Shown here: positions 19,936 to 29,233 of the stretch, piece after piece | Layout: every line of letters begins with the position of its first letter | Numbering within the stretch: the stretch's first letter is position 1 | Origin: Leptospira sp. | GTDB lineage: Bacteria > Spirochaetota > Leptospiria > Leptospirales > Leptospiraceae | NCBI GenBank assembly: GCA_009991425.1 | Contig: JAACWH010000018.1 | Span: 1-64,000 of the forward strand | DNA length: 64,000 bases | Direction: 5' to 3' | Program-made: the position numbers and the translations under genes | The notes under the pieces: model-generated | Database searches by the model: none | What the model saw: only the letters and a program-made list of their open reading frames with translations | Told to the model about the DNA's origin: nothing

Positions 19936-20733
19936 TTAATCGATATCTCTTTTTATGATATTGCCTGAGGATTTAGAATCTGTTTCTTCATTTTTGGAAT
20001 CCAGTAATTCAATCTTAGGCTCTTCAGTCTTTCTAACTTTGTATTTTAATTTAGGAAGTCGATTCATTGGAAACTGTAGCCACATTTTATTATCATAATC
20101 TTTGACTTTTGCAAAAGAAAACTCATCAGAAGGAATAATTCGAATTGGATTGTAATTGTTTCTCAATTGAATCTCTTTAATTACAGACCACTCATAGTAG
20201 TTCTCAGTCTCTATGCCTATCATATCTTGGTGAACCTCACCGAATACTAGATTGAGACCTTCTTCATTTACAAAAACCAAGAAGCTGGTTCTGTTATCTC
20301 GAGAAACAACACTTTTGATATCATTAAACTTGGAGACTACAACCAATAATTGGTCTTCACGAATCTTTGCTAAAGAAATTATAATATTTTGAACCATATC
20401 ATCTAACTCTTCTTTAGCGAAAACATAATAAATCATATTGCCAACTGAGCTTTCTTTCTTAAATTTTAGATTACCTAAGGCTGCGAGCAATTCTTCCTCA
20501 GAAATCGATTTAATAGGATGCTTCAATGGTTGCTTGATTAGATCTGAGTCTTTTTTAGCGATTTCATCCAAATCGAAAGCATAGAATCCAGATTTAAAAT
20601 CTCTATAGAGAAGTTTTCTTGATGTAATGCCTGAAGCACAGTGCAGAAAATTTAGCATGAAAAAGGTTAATAAAAAAAGAATTGTAGATGATCGTATAAT
20701 TAAGTGCTTAGGAGGAAGGATTGTTTTAGTCAT
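19936..20733 (-). CDS. Hypothetical lipoprotein
   Basis: The 265-residue protein has a leader ending in LNFLHC, which gives a likely lipidated Cys 32. The mature part is mixed alpha/beta with a charged C-terminal tail rich in Glu, Ser and Lys. I do not recognise a domain. Its ATG lies inside the end of the STAS gene (8-bp overlap, ATGACTAA), so the two are translationally coupled. Confidence 0.7.
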   Translation of the reverse strand: MTKTILPPKHLIIRSSTILFLLTFFMLNFLHCASGITSRKLLYRDFKSGFYAFDLDEIAKKDSDLIKQPLKHPIKSISEEELLAALGNLKFKKESSVGNMIYYVFAKEELDDMVQNIIISLAKIREDQLLVVVSKFNDIKSVVSRDNRTSFLVFVNEEGLNLVFGEVHQDMIGIETENYYEWSVIKEIQLRNNYNPIRIIPSDEFSFAKVKDYDNKMWLQFPMNRLPKLKYKVRKTEEPKIELLDSKNEETDSKSSGNIIKRDID

Positions 20734-21100
20734 TGTATTTACTCAAATATGGTTTAAATTCAGGAAATCTTTCCCGAAAAGTATCAAGTTCTAATGTCTC
20801 AAGGATATGTTGTAGTCCTGAAAGTCTAAATACAGAGAACAAGGTTTTGTTAAGGTTGAATACTATTATATTTATACCTTCTTCTTTGGCCTTATTCGTG
20901 CATTTAATAATAGCACCTATGCCTGAAGAGTCCATAAACCGAACTTCTCCAAAATTGATGCTCATAGTAGAAACAGTCGATAGTTCTTCTATAAAAATCC
21001 GCTCAAAATCATTGTAAAATTCGCGAGAATTATCCATCATTATGTCATCCATAATGGATAAAAGTAAATGATCTTTTTCATGAATGAATTCTACTAACAT
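20726..21100 (-). CDS. STAS-domain protein (anti-sigma factor antagonist type)
   Basis: The 124-residue single-domain STAS protein carries the classic phosphorylation loop VRFMDSSGIGAI, with S58 in the place of the regulated serine of SpoIIAA. Such proteins switch partners by binding a HATPase anti-sigma kinase when unphosphorylated. No kinase, phosphatase or sigma gene is in the window, so partners are unknown. It overlaps the downstream lipoprotein gene by 8 bp. Confidence 0.9.
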   Translation of the reverse strand: MLVEFIHEKDHLLLSIMDDIMMDNSREFYNDFERIFIEELSTVSTMSINFGEVRFMDSSGIGAIIKCTNKAKEEGINIIVFNLNKTLFSVFRLSGLQHILETLELDTFRERFPEFKPYLSKYND

Positions 21101-21152
21101 TGGATTTTTCTAATACAAAAGTTATTTTATAGGTTAAAAGTGTAAAGAAAAT

Positions 21153-21344
21153 CTATTCGGGAAGTATTTCCAATTCTGTAGCTTGGAAGGAAATTTCATG
21201 AGGGTATCCTTCCTTGTCAAGATAAGTTGTCAATATATTGCCAGATTCAATTTCCTTGATGACAACTGTGGAATTTGTATGAACAAATATCCCCTGATTC
21301 AAGAAAGTTCTTTTGAGGATCTTTGCCTTATCACCAGGTTTCAA
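21153..21344 (-). CDS. Small SH3/KOW-like hypothetical protein
   Basis: The 63-residue product (MKPGDKAKIL at its start) has a pattern of short beta strands like small SH3-barrel proteins such as DUF4926 or the NifZ-type fold; this is a pattern impression only. It starts with TTG inside the stop of the upstream NifU-like gene (TTGA overlap). AGAGGA about 8 bases upstream supports that start. Tight coupling suggests that it works with the NifU-like/pentapeptide protein. Confidence 0.65.
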   Translation of the reverse strand: MKPGDKAKILKRTFLNQGIFVHTNSTVVIKEIESGNILTTYLDKEGYPHEISFQATELEILPE

Positions 21345-22141
21345 ATAGCAGATTCCTCTTTTTGAAGATAAACATCTTTGCCTTCTTTCTTCATAACATC
21401 AAAAATAGCTAGGTTCTTAGGGTCTATCCTAGTTCCGATATCATAAATTGCATCTGTAAAGTCAGCTCCATCTAATTTTGCACCTGTAAGCTTTGCCCAA
21501 CGTAAGTCAGCTCCACGAAAATTTGCATTTTCTAAATTCGAACCATTCAGAAATGCTCCGCGTAGGTTTGCTCCTGAAAAGTTAGCAGATGAAAAATTAG
21601 AAGTCTGCAGGAAAGCGTTGTGCAGGTTGGCACCTGAGAAATCAACTGAACTTAAATCTTCTTTCTCAAGCATAACACTTGATAAATTAACTCCAGAAAG
21701 ATCACCTTTTTCTGCAAGGGTTGAAAGTGCGGAAGCCTTAGTGATCCGTTTCTCTGGTGGAACACCCTGTCCAGTCTCATGATCTTTAATAGCTTTGTGT
21801 AGAGCTTCAAGTGCTGATTGAGGATAGTTCTTTCTTCGCTCTGGAAATTCAAAAGACTTTTCTAAGTCTTCCGTAGTGAGATTTTTAATTTCTTCTAGAC
21901 TCAGTCCTTTTGCAACCTCACAACCAATTGCAAGAGCTACGATACCAAAACCGCAGCCTGTTGTTGTATAACTTGCATCCGTAACTTTATTAGAGTCGTC
22001 AATCTTTAGATAGATTCTGTAACCATCTCCACAACCCGTGTTTCTATAATAGGAAACGACTGTTGCATCTTCCATTTCACGATAGTTCAATCTTTGGTCG
22101 TTTATCTCTTTGTACTTATCGAAGTCCATGACTTTGTTCAT
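21341..22141 (-). CDS. NifU/IscU-like domain fused to pentapeptide repeats
   Basis: The 266-residue protein begins with an IscU-type scaffold domain (about 8-125). GCGDGYRIYLKI gives C37 and D39, and TTTGCGFGIVALAIG gives C63. At the third active cysteine, E. coli IscU has LPPVKIHC and this protein has FPERRKNY with no alignment gap. So the ligand Cys is Tyr106, the adjacent His is Asn105, and the LPPVK chaperone motif is lost. Residues about 146-230 are some 17 tandem pentapeptides (ANLRG, ANFRG, ADLRW types), a right-handed quadrilateral beta-helix of about four coils. A canonical Fe-S scaffold role is doubtful. The gene overlaps the small SH3-like gene by 4 bp. Confidence 0.85.
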   Translation of the reverse strand: MNKVMDFDKYKEINDQRLNYREMEDATVVSYYRNTGCGDGYRIYLKIDDSNKVTDASYTTTGCGFGIVALAIGCEVAKGLSLEEIKNLTTEDLEKSFEFPERRKNYPQSALEALHKAIKDHETGQGVPPEKRITKASALSTLAEKGDLSGVNLSSVMLEKEDLSSVDFSGANLHNAFLQTSNFSSANFSGANLRGAFLNGSNLENANFRGADLRWAKLTGAKLDGADFTDAIYDIGTRIDPKNLAIFDVMKKEGKDVYLQKEESAI

Positions 22142-22228
22142 AAAATACCTACCAAATTATGATTTTCAGAAAGAAAAATTGAATGAGTCTTTACCAAATT
22201 TAAAAAGATTTTCAAAAAACAGGAAACC

Positions 22229-22429
22229 TTATTTCATTTTGTATTTTTTCTTGAATTTATCAACTCTTCCTGCAGTATCTAGAATTTTAGACTTACCAGT
22301 GAAGAAAGGGTGACAATTGGAGCATATCTCAACTGAGATATCACCAGCAGTAGTTCTTGTTTCGTAGATTGCTCCACAAGCACATTTGATTTTTGCTTCG
22401 ATGTATTTTGGGTGAATGGCTGTCTTCAT
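22229..22429 (-). CDS. rpmE: 50S ribosomal protein L31, zinc-binding form
   Basis: The 66-residue protein has the L31 signature with four zinc-type cysteines (C16 and C18 in KCACG, C36 and C39 in [12 protein letters not shown]). It is therefore the C+ form, which is replaced by C- paralogs under zinc limitation in many bacteria. It lies 22 bp downstream of rho in the same direction, a common gene pair. Confidence 0.96.
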   Translation of the reverse strand: MKTAIHPKYIEAKIKCACGAIYETRTTAGDISVEICSNCHPFFTGKSKILDTAGRVDKFKKKYKMK

Positions 22430-22451
22430 AATTCTTTCCTAATCTTTAGAC

Positions 22452-23843
22452 TCAATTGGTGTTCATACTGCCAAGAAAAGCTTCGTTTGACTTAGTAACA
22501 CGCATCTTTTCGATCAATAATTCCATGCTTTCGGTGATACTCATGGGAGAAAGTACTTTTCGCAGAACAAAAACTTTCTGCAAAATATCAGCAGGTAGCA
22601 ATAATTCTTCCTTACGAGTTCCCGATTTATTGAAGTCAATTGCTGGGAAAATTCTCTTATCGGAAAGCTTTCGATCCAAATGGATCTCCATATTTCCCGT
22701 TCCCTTGAACTCTTCGAAAATTACCTCATCCATCCTAGATCCTGTGTCTACAAGAGCCGTTGCGATGATAGTCAAAGATCCGCCTTCTTCGATGTTTCTT
22801 GCAGCACCAAAAAATCTTTTTGGTTTATGAAGAGCATTGGAATCTACACCACCAGAAAGAATCTTCCCAGAAGTTGGTATAACTTGGTTGTAGGCTCTTG
22901 CAAGTCGAGTGATCGAGTCTAGAAGAATAACCACATCTTTCTCATGTTCCACCAATCTCTTCGCTTTTTCTATAACCATTTCAGCAACTTGAACGTGTCT
23001 TTGAGCTGGTTCATCAAAAGTCGAACTTACAACCTCGCCTTTTACATTTCGAGCCATATCAGTTACTTCTTCCGGACGCTCATCAATTAGAAGGACAATG
23101 AGCATTACTTCAGGATGGTTCTTTGTAATTGCATTGGCAATATTTTGCATAAGAACAGTCTTACCTGTTCTAGGAGGTGCAACGATGAGTGCACGTTGTC
23201 CCTTCCCGATTGGACACATCAAGTCAATGATTCTAGTGTCCAAATGCGATGGATCAAATTCCATTTGAAATTTTTCCATTGGGTAAAGAGGAGTTAAGTT
23301 ATCAAAAAGCGCTCTTTTCTGGGCTTGATCCACAGGGAAACCATTGATGGTCTCCACACGAAGCATGGCAAAAAATCGTTCCGCTTCTTTCGGTGGACGG
23401 ATAAGTCCTGTTATAGTATCTCCTGTTCTTAAACCAAATAGTTTTATTTGAGATGGGGAAACATAAATATCATCTGGACCAGGAACATAATTATAATCTG
23501 GTGAACGGAGAAAACCATATCCTTCAGGAAGCTTTTCCATAACACCTGCTGCATGAACCTGACCGTCTTTCTCAGTCTGGGCTTGTAAGATAGCAAAAAT
23601 AAGATTCTGTTTCTTCAGACCATGGGTATTTTCTACTCCGAGATTCTTAGCAATCTCAGTCATTTCATGGATAGGTTTTTTCTTGAGTTCTACAATATCA
23701 ATTGGTTCGGGAATGGGCCCGTCGAAGGATTTTTTTCGTTTCTTGTTTCGGTGGGGAGAGGTTTCATTTGTCTCGTTTTCTATGGTCGAGACACCGTTGG
23801 ATACGGATTCTTCTTGTTCTAATATATCGTTTTTATTCTTCAC
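22452..23843 (-). CDS. rho: Transcription termination factor Rho
   Basis: The 463-residue hexameric RNA helicase ends transcription at Rho-dependent sites. It has a charged N-terminal extension (1-48), a Rho_N helical domain (about 51-93), a cold-shock-like primary RNA-binding domain (about 97-165, [10 protein letters not shown]), and an ATPase core with Walker A APPRTGKT (222-229), LLIDERPEE, and the R-loop/Q-loop region. The start is GTG at 23843; no upstream alternative is better. rpmE follows after 22 bp. Confidence 0.97.
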   Translation of the reverse strand: MKNKNDILEQEESVSNGVSTIENETNETSPHRNKKRKKSFDGPIPEPIDIVELKKKPIHEMTEIAKNLGVENTHGLKKQNLIFAILQAQTEKDGQVHAAGVMEKLPEGYGFLRSPDYNYVPGPDDIYVSPSQIKLFGLRTGDTITGLIRPPKEAERFFAMLRVETINGFPVDQAQKRALFDNLTPLYPMEKFQMEFDPSHLDTRIIDLMCPIGKGQRALIVAPPRTGKTVLMQNIANAITKNHPEVMLIVLLIDERPEEVTDMARNVKGEVVSSTFDEPAQRHVQVAEMVIEKAKRLVEHEKDVVILLDSITRLARAYNQVIPTSGKILSGGVDSNALHKPKRFFGAARNIEEGGSLTIIATALVDTGSRMDEVIFEEFKGTGNMEIHLDRKLSDKRIFPAIDFNKSGTRKEELLLPADILQKVFVLRKVLSPMSITESMELLIEKMRVTKSNEAFLGSMNTN

Positions 23844-23972
23844 ATTTTCACTCGTAAGGATTTTGTTTTCGGAAATTCAGGATGTCCTGTGGATAAGATA
23901 AAGGGGTAGAACTATTTGAAATAGCTCTTAACCTTAAAATTTCTCTATGCGCCCTCATTGTCAAGGCGATTA

Positions 23973-25199
23973 TTACTTTTTTTGGGATTTTTTACCCTTA
24001 GTCTTAGATTGTTTAGCCTTTTTTTTAACAAGACTCTTCTTCTTGGCAATAGCTTGTGTTATCTTGCCTTTGGGTTTGTTTTGTTTTTTGGCTATAGGCT
24101 TCTTGCTTTTTGGTTCAGCCTGCGATTTTTGGGAATTACTGGCCTTCGATTCGGGTTTGGAATTTCGTTTTCTAGGAACTTTGTCCTGCTTTTTATCTTG
24201 GAACCTTTTATCTATATCCAAAAAGCGAATTCGATTCTGTAAGGTTGATCGGGGCACTCCCAATTCATGAGCTGTGTGAGATACGTTACGCTTATTTCGA
24301 AGTAGACTTTGGTAGATATAAAAGCTTTCTGTTTCTTTCAAAACCAGTTCAATGGGTAGCTTATTGGCAAGGGCTTCTTCCAAGGATGGAAATACAATTC
24401 CATCTGAATTGGAATCTTGTATGGAAGCCTTAAGAAGTATGAAGTGGTAGAGATATCCGACCAATTTGTCTGATTGCGTCAAAGAAACTACTCGAACCAT
24501 ATAACCAATCTTAGCTAGAATTATCTGAAGGACTTTTCCATTTTCTTGGTTGGCATTCATATCTAAATTGTTAGCCTTTAGAAAGGAGGCAAATAAATCT
24601 TTATTCAAATCTCTGAGATATCTTTCTGCAAAAGATACAGAGTCCCTAAAGAAAGATTGGCTTAGTATTTCTTTCTCAAATCTATCATTGTAAAAAACTG
24701 CATTTCCATCAAGGTCGGTTGCAAAAAGTGGATCACTGAAACTTTCTAAGATCAACTGGGTGAACCATTGAACTGGGTTCTTTATCTTCTTGCCCTCTTC
24801 GTCTTTGGTCTCAGCTTGATTTCTAGAAACTTGGGAGGAGTCCGCAGTGGCATCAGAAGTTGTATTATCAAAACTAGGGGAAGTTTTGCTTCCTACAAGT
24901 TTTGTATACTCAGCAAGAAGACGAGGCTTATCCCAAGATTCAAAACGATTGCCTTGGTAATCTAATACAGGAATCTTTGAATGTTGATTGAAAAAAGATA
25001 AAAGGTTCTCAGAAATATCAGTCTCAATCAGTTCATGGGGAATCTCTTCGATATCAAGAGAAGATCTTGCAAGATCTGCCATTTCCATTTGCAGTTTTTC
25101 CTTAGATAGAAACCCAAGTAGAATTTGATCTGGAGCAAGCACGGGAAGATGGCTTGCTGGTGAGAGCATAAAGTGCTTATAAAGTGAGGCAAACCGCAT
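23973..25199 (-). CDS. PAS-domain regulator with Fis-type HTH and lysine-rich tail
   Basis: The 408-residue protein has an N-terminal region resembling a CBS or receiver-like sensor (LPVLAPDQILLGFLS to IPVLDYQGNRF, 1-100), a PAS-type domain (about 145-255, FSDPLFATDLDGNAVFYND), and a Fis-type helix-turn-helix (about 290-335, NVSHTAHELGVPRSTLQNRI). It lacks the AAA+ sigma-54 activation domain normally found between PAS and Fis domains. The last 70 or so residues are extremely rich in Lys, Ser and Pro/Ala, like histone H1 tails. It is probably a DNA-binding regulator; targets are unknown. It lies 129 bp upstream of rho on the same strand. Confidence 0.75.
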   Translation of the reverse strand: MRFASLYKHFMLSPASHLPVLAPDQILLGFLSKEKLQMEMADLARSSLDIEEIPHELIETDISENLLSFFNQHSKIPVLDYQGNRFESWDKPRLLAEYTKLVGSKTSPSFDNTTSDATADSSQVSRNQAETKDEEGKKIKNPVQWFTQLILESFSDPLFATDLDGNAVFYNDRFEKEILSQSFFRDSVSFAERYLRDLNKDLFASFLKANNLDMNANQENGKVLQIILAKIGYMVRVVSLTQSDKLVGYLYHFILLKASIQDSNSDGIVFPSLEEALANKLPIELVLKETESFYIYQSLLRNKRNVSHTAHELGVPRSTLQNRIRFLDIDKRFQDKKQDKVPRKRNSKPESKASNSQKSQAEPKSKKPIAKKQNKPKGKITQAIAKKKSLVKKKAKQSKTKGKKSQKK

Positions 25200-25253
25200 T
25201 TGTTGTCCCAGTTTTTGGGAATGCTAAGGATGCGTAAAGAGTTTTTAAGAAAA

Positions 25254-25955
25254 TCAGTCTTTCAAAATTTCGTGAGTTGTAGAAAGGGAATTGCTGCTTT
25301 GAAGTCCAGATTTCTTTTCTTTAGAATCTTTATCAGCTAGACCATCTTTCATCATGGGAGAGTTAGGAAGATCTTTCTTAATCCAGTATTGGTAAGTCCC
25401 AACATAGTCATTCGGAAGAGAGTAATTGTATTCGTAGAATGTATGGAAGCTGTAAATCAATGATCTTTTAAAGGAATGAAGTGCTAAGGTAGGATTGTTC
25501 ATCCTTTGGTATTTGCGACCAAGCTCGATTTCCTTCTTCGCCATTTCAAAATACTTCTGTGTTTTTTCTCTTTTATTGATATCAGTTGTAACACTATCTC
25601 GGTGCATTACAATTTCTTTTGCGAGAGCTTCAAGTAAGCTCTGTGCTGATTCTTCCATTTTATCTGAGTAAGTCACCTGAAGTAAATGCAGATCACCTTC
25701 CAGATAATTCATAAGCTTAGCTTGTTCTGTTCCAGATTTTTCTCTGTAAGCAGAATCAGATTGCATTTGGATTTCTTGGATTCTCTGGTCGTAGTTTTCC
25801 AAGTTCCAACCATTCATAGCGGAATCAATGTCCTTCAAAATCTTCATTCTAGATTCTAAAGTCTTCTTTCTTTCTCTTAGAGATACTGTTGTGCCAGCGA
25901 ACAAAAGGTTCGGTAGGATAAACAAAAGAATCAGTAAAGAAATTATCCTACTCAT
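25254..25955 (-). CDS. Secreted helical hypothetical protein
   Basis: The 233-residue protein has a signal peptide (ISLLILLFILPNLLFA). The mature part is nearly all helical, with a TPR-like segment near EIELGRKYQRMNNPTLALHS. I use ATG 25955 because AAGGA lies 10 bases upstream; the longer reading (to 26048) would place residues before the signal peptide. It overlaps the upstream secreted-protein gene by 8 bp, so the two products are probably made together. Function unknown; possible periplasmic or flagellar-sheath structural protein by analogy only. Confidence 0.7.
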   Translation of the reverse strand: MSRIISLLILLFILPNLLFAGTTVSLRERKKTLESRMKILKDIDSAMNGWNLENYDQRIQEIQMQSDSAYREKSGTEQAKLMNYLEGDLHLLQVTYSDKMEESAQSLLEALAKEIVMHRDSVTTDINKREKTQKYFEMAKKEIELGRKYQRMNNPTLALHSFKRSLIYSFHTFYEYNYSLPNDYVGTYQYWIKKDLPNSPMMKDGLADKDSKEKKSGLQSSNSLSTTHEILKD

Positions 25956-26928
25956 AGACTGCATTTCCTTCAGAATCAAACTTAGGTACGGGTGGTAGTT
26001 TTTCTTTATCAGTGGAATCAGTTTCTTTGATATCGAAATTTGATTCATAGAGTAAATCCAATCGTTTATCAGTGATTATACCATAATTATCATCGTGTTG
26101 TTCGAATAGATCTAAAGCGGGGCCAGTTGGATTTGCTGGAGGAACGATGGTTCTTTCCATTCTTTTATTATCTATGAAATTGGAAATAGTTCCTCTAACT
26201 TTCTCATAATTAGGTTCTTTTTCCTCAGCTCTTGCTTCTTTGAGATCATCTAAGGACCAGTATTTGTATTCCGCCTTATCCTCATCAGGTGTCTTTGAAG
26301 CGAGGATAGCAAGTATACCAAAACGTTTTCCTCTTCTGAGAATAGTTATGCCTTCGGAGTATAATAAAATTTTGTATCGGTATTGGTAGGGTGAGGAATT
26401 TTTCCCCATGAGCAATTTGTCTTCCCCTGTTCTAAGATCACGAAAGCCCAAACGAAGTAAGGCTTTTGCGACAGAATCATCGGAGCGAATAATGGACGGG
26501 GCTGCTGATTCTAAAATAGCTCTTGTGTCTTCTAGGTATTTCTGTATAGCGAATTCATAACCATCTTTCATCTTCGCCTGTGCTGCTCGAAGTTGGCGAA
26601 ATGCCATGCTGTAATTGCTTTGCAGATACCACATATTCCCATTGAAATCCAATTGATTGATCCCTTTGATAATCTTGTAGTATTCGTTGTCTAAATTCTT
26701 ATTTGATTTTGGTTCTGTACCATTTGCAGTTGCTGGAGTATTTGCATCTGCTTCTTGGTTTTCTTGAGGCGGAGCCATGTTGCTTAAAGCAACATTCAAG
26801 AAGGAGAGATTCTTTTTATTCTCATCAATCAAAATACCAAGATTGGTTTGATCAGGTGACACCGCGCCCAAATGGGAGAGTTGCACCAATGCAATGAGGG
26901 AAATAAGGATAATACGATTTGTGCCCAT
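25948..26928 (-). CDS. Secreted helical hypothetical protein
   Basis: The 326-residue protein has a signal peptide ending near LSHLGA, an Ala/Asn/Pro-rich low-complexity stretch (about 55-75), then a long helical region (SNYSMAFRQLRAAQAKMKDG, ALLRLGFRDLRTGEDKLLMG) and a charged C-terminus. I do not recognise the family. Its size and style recall Leptospira-specific periplasmic flagellar-sheath proteins, but I cannot establish homology from memory. The last codons overlap the next gene, so it heads a two-gene unit. Confidence 0.68.
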   Translation of the reverse strand: MGTNRIILISLIALVQLSHLGAVSPDQTNLGILIDENKKNLSFLNVALSNMAPPQENQEADANTPATANGTEPKSNKNLDNEYYKIIKGINQLDFNGNMWYLQSNYSMAFRQLRAAQAKMKDGYEFAIQKYLEDTRAILESAAPSIIRSDDSVAKALLRLGFRDLRTGEDKLLMGKNSSPYQYRYKILLYSEGITILRRGKRFGILAILASKTPDEDKAEYKYWSLDDLKEARAEEKEPNYEKVRGTISNFIDNKRMERTIVPPANPTGPALDLFEQHDDNYGIITDKRLDLLYESNFDIKETDSTDKEKLPPVPKFDSEGNAVYE

Positions 26929-26958
26929 AATGACTCCATATTTCCCATCGGTCGTTGT

Positions 26959-26984
26959 GAAAAATTGCCTAAGAACTTTTTAGG
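26959..26984 (-). terminator. Possible weak terminator of dapL
   Basis: On the minus strand CCTAA pairs with TTAGG across a 7-base loop. CAATTTTT follows, and the stem includes the dapL stop codon. The 5-bp stem is short, so this is only a candidate. Confidence 0.35.
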
Positions 26985-28209
26985 AGAGTTTTTTTATCCT
27001 AGATATTGCTTCTTCGACATCTTCTCTCTTTCCAAAAGCGCTCAAACGAAAGTAGCCTTCTCCAGAAGGACCAAAGCCAGATCCAGGAGTTCCCACAATC
27101 TGAGTTTCATTCAATAGAAAGTCAAAAAATTCCCAGGATGTCTTACCTTGCGGAGTCTTGAGCCAAATATAAGGGGCATTGGTTCCACCGTACGTTTGGT
27201 ACCCTGCTTCATCCAATCCTTTCTTTATCAGTGATGCATTCTTCATGTAGTAAGAAATGGATTCTTGGATTTCCTTCTTCCCTTCCGGAAGGTAGCAGGC
27301 TTCCGCTGCCTTCTGAGTTACGTAAGATACTCCATTGAATTTAGTTGTGTGACGGCGGTTCCAAAGAGAATGAAAGCTGATCTCTTCACCTTTGGAAGTC
27401 TTACCCTTTAGATCCTTAGGAACAACAATATAAGCACAACGAATTCCAGTGAATCCTGCTGTCTTAGAAAATGATCGAAACTCAATCGCAACTTCCCTTG
27501 CCACTGGAATTTCATAAATGGACCTTGGAACAGAAGAGTCTTGGATGAATGCCTCATAAGCTGCATCGTAGAAAATTATAGATTGGTTCTTCTTAGCGTA
27601 ATTCACCCATTCCGTTAAAGTTTCTTTGGTAGCAACCATTCCTGTAGGATTGTTCGGATAACAAAGATAGATGATGTCTGGTCTTTCTTTAGGAAGTTCT
27701 GGTTGGAAATTATTTTCCGCAGTACAAGGCATGTAGATGATGTTTTGGTATCTTCCATCTGCTCCCGCTTCTCCTGTTCTACCTGCCATAACATTGGTAT
27801 CAACATAAACAGGATAAACTGGATCGGTAACTGCAATCTTAGAATCTATGGCAAAAATTTCTTGGATATTTCCACTATCGCATTTGGAACCATCGGAGAC
27901 AAAAACTTCATCAGCGTTGATTTTAATTCCTCTTGCTACAAAGTCATTTTCCACAATCTTGTTCACAAGAAAATCATAACCCTGTTCAGGACCATATCCA
28001 TGAAATCCACCAGAAGTTCCCATATCATCCGCAGCAGCTTTCATGGCGGTAACTATGGACTTGGGTAGAGGTAAAGTTACATCTCCGATTCCCAATCGAA
28101 TGATTCTTTGGCCAGGGTGAGCATCTGTATAAGCCTTTACTCTACGTCCGATCTCTGGAAATAAATATCCAGCTTTGAGTTTTAAATAATTTTCATTGAT
28201 AAGAGCCAT
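26980..28209 (-). CDS. dapL: LL-diaminopimelate aminotransferase
   Basis: The 409-residue fold-type I PLP enzyme converts tetrahydrodipicolinate directly to LL-diaminopimelate, the shortcut lysine/peptidoglycan route known in plants, chlamydiae and Leptospira. DapL signatures are present: [10 protein letters not shown] (40-49), [36 protein letters not shown] (183-190) and PLP lysine K249 in [12 protein letters not shown]. The lysA gene at the left edge uses the product after epimerisation. Confidence 0.96.
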   Translation of the reverse strand: MALINENYLKLKAGYLFPEIGRRVKAYTDAHPGQRIIRLGIGDVTLPLPKSIVTAMKAAADDMGTSGGFHGYGPEQGYDFLVNKIVENDFVARGIKINADEVFVSDGSKCDSGNIQEIFAIDSKIAVTDPVYPVYVDTNVMAGRTGEAGADGRYQNIIYMPCTAENNFQPELPKERPDIIYLCYPNNPTGMVATKETLTEWVNYAKKNQSIIFYDAAYEAFIQDSSVPRSIYEIPVAREVAIEFRSFSKTAGFTGIRCAYIVVPKDLKGKTSKGEEISFHSLWNRRHTTKFNGVSYVTQKAAEACYLPEGKKEIQESISYYMKNASLIKKGLDEAGYQTYGGTNAPYIWLKTPQGKTSWEFFDFLLNETQIVGTPGSGFGPSGEGYFRLSAFGKREDVEEAISRIKKLS

Positions 28210-28313
28210 CGTTCTATCCTAAACATAAAAGATTCAACCGCAGCGAAGAAAACGAGACGGTCGATTACCAGAAAATCAAAAAAGCTTGGAAAATACAGCG
28301 AAAATTTTAGGTT

Positions 28314-29099
28314 CTATCCCTTGTTCATCTTCGCAGTGATCATTCTAATGATAAATCTAGGAGTGATTCTTGCACTTTGCGCTAACAAGGAATTGAGAAA
28401 TCCAGGAATGGCAATTGCCTTATTTTTCTCAAAAGCTTTGTATCCGAATTCAGCAACCGATTTTGGAGATGCGAGTAGGAACTCATTATTCAATAAATTA
28501 TTCTCTTGCATACCTGCTCTATCAAAGAACTCAGTTCTAGTTGCTCCAGGACATAGGCAACTAACATGGACGCCTTGGGATTTCAATTCATAATGAAGAC
28601 CTTCCGAAAGACTTAAGACGTAAGCTTTAGTTGCATAGTAATTCGACATATAGGGGCCAGCTTGGAAGGCGGCAGTGGAGGCAACATTCAAGATACCTTT
28701 AACTTTAGCAGAACTTTTCTTCATACCAGGAAGAAGAAGATGAGAAAGTTCAGTAAGTGCGACAACATTAAGATGAACCATATCCGATTCGACGGTGAAT
28801 TCATTCTTAGCAAATTCTCCGTTCGCACCAAAACCCGCATTATTCACAAGAACATCTACATGCAATTTTTTCTTTGCCAAAGCCTGAAATAATACCTTCG
28901 CAGAACCAGGCTTAGATAAATCTAAAGCGATAGGCTCAACTTTAATTTCATATTTATTGCGCCATTCTTTGGCAATTGCCTCTAACTTCGATTTATTACG
29001 CGCAACAAGAACTAAACTCGATCCATCTTCCGCAAATAATTGAGCAATCTCTTTTCCAATTCCTACTGTCGCACCTGTAACTAATACATTTCGATTCAT
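28314..29099 (-). CDS. Short-chain dehydrogenase/reductase
   Basis: The 261-residue classical SDR has the cofactor motif TGATVGIG (8-15), the NNAG motif (VNNAGF), catalytic S141 (NVASTAAF) and the YxxxK pair Y154/K158. R34 after the second strand (LVARN) suggests NADPH preference. It resembles the YqjQ/DltE-like 3-oxoacyl-type SDRs; substrate unknown. It lies 104 bp downstream of dapL. Confidence 0.88.
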   Translation of the reverse strand: MNRNVLVTGATVGIGKEIAQLFAEDGSSLVLVARNKSKLEAIAKEWRNKYEIKVEPIALDLSKPGSAKVLFQALAKKKLHVDVLVNNAGFGANGEFAKNEFTVESDMVHLNVVALTELSHLLLPGMKKSSAKVKGILNVASTAAFQAGPYMSNYYATKAYVLSLSEGLHYELKSQGVHVSCLCPGATRTEFFDRAGMQENNLLNNEFLLASPKSVAEFGYKAFEKNKAIAIPGFLNSLLAQSARITPRFIIRMITAKMNKG

Positions 29100-29159
29100 G
29101 AATTCTCCTATGATATGACTTAGAGTATGAAATGTATCTTAAAAATCGATTCAATTATT

Positions 29160-29233
29160 GCGAAGTGCCTACCTTCCTCTCGCCCAGTGGCCAGTTGGGT
29201 CTGCCAAAGTCGCTGCGGAGGTAGACACTTCGC
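29160..29233. repeat. Near-perfect inverted repeat forming a long hairpin
   Basis: The left arm at 29160-29177 (GCGAAGTGCCTACCTTCC) pairs with the right arm at 29217-29233 (GGAGGTAGACACTTCGC), with one mismatch and one bulge. The loop holds a further imperfect palindrome around CCCAGTGGCCAGTTGGG. The right arm runs into the 31-bp direct repeat. Confidence 0.7.

Noticed and set aside
22142..22228. Terminator after rpmE
   Set aside because: T-runs are present, but the only stem before them (AGG/CCT) is 3 bp.
23947..24270. Plus-strand frames rich in Phe, Leu and Cys opposite the end of the PAS/Fis gene
   Set aside because: They are the antisense of the lysine-rich tail (AAA/AAG read as TTT/CTT), not a membrane protein.
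25205..25225. Hairpin TCCCA/TGGGA as a terminator for the secreted-protein genes
   Set aside because: Only 5 bp of stem and no T-tract on the minus strand.
25956..26048. Longer start for the 233-residue secreted protein
   Set aside because: AAGGA is correctly spaced for ATG 25955, and the extension would put charged residues before the signal peptide.
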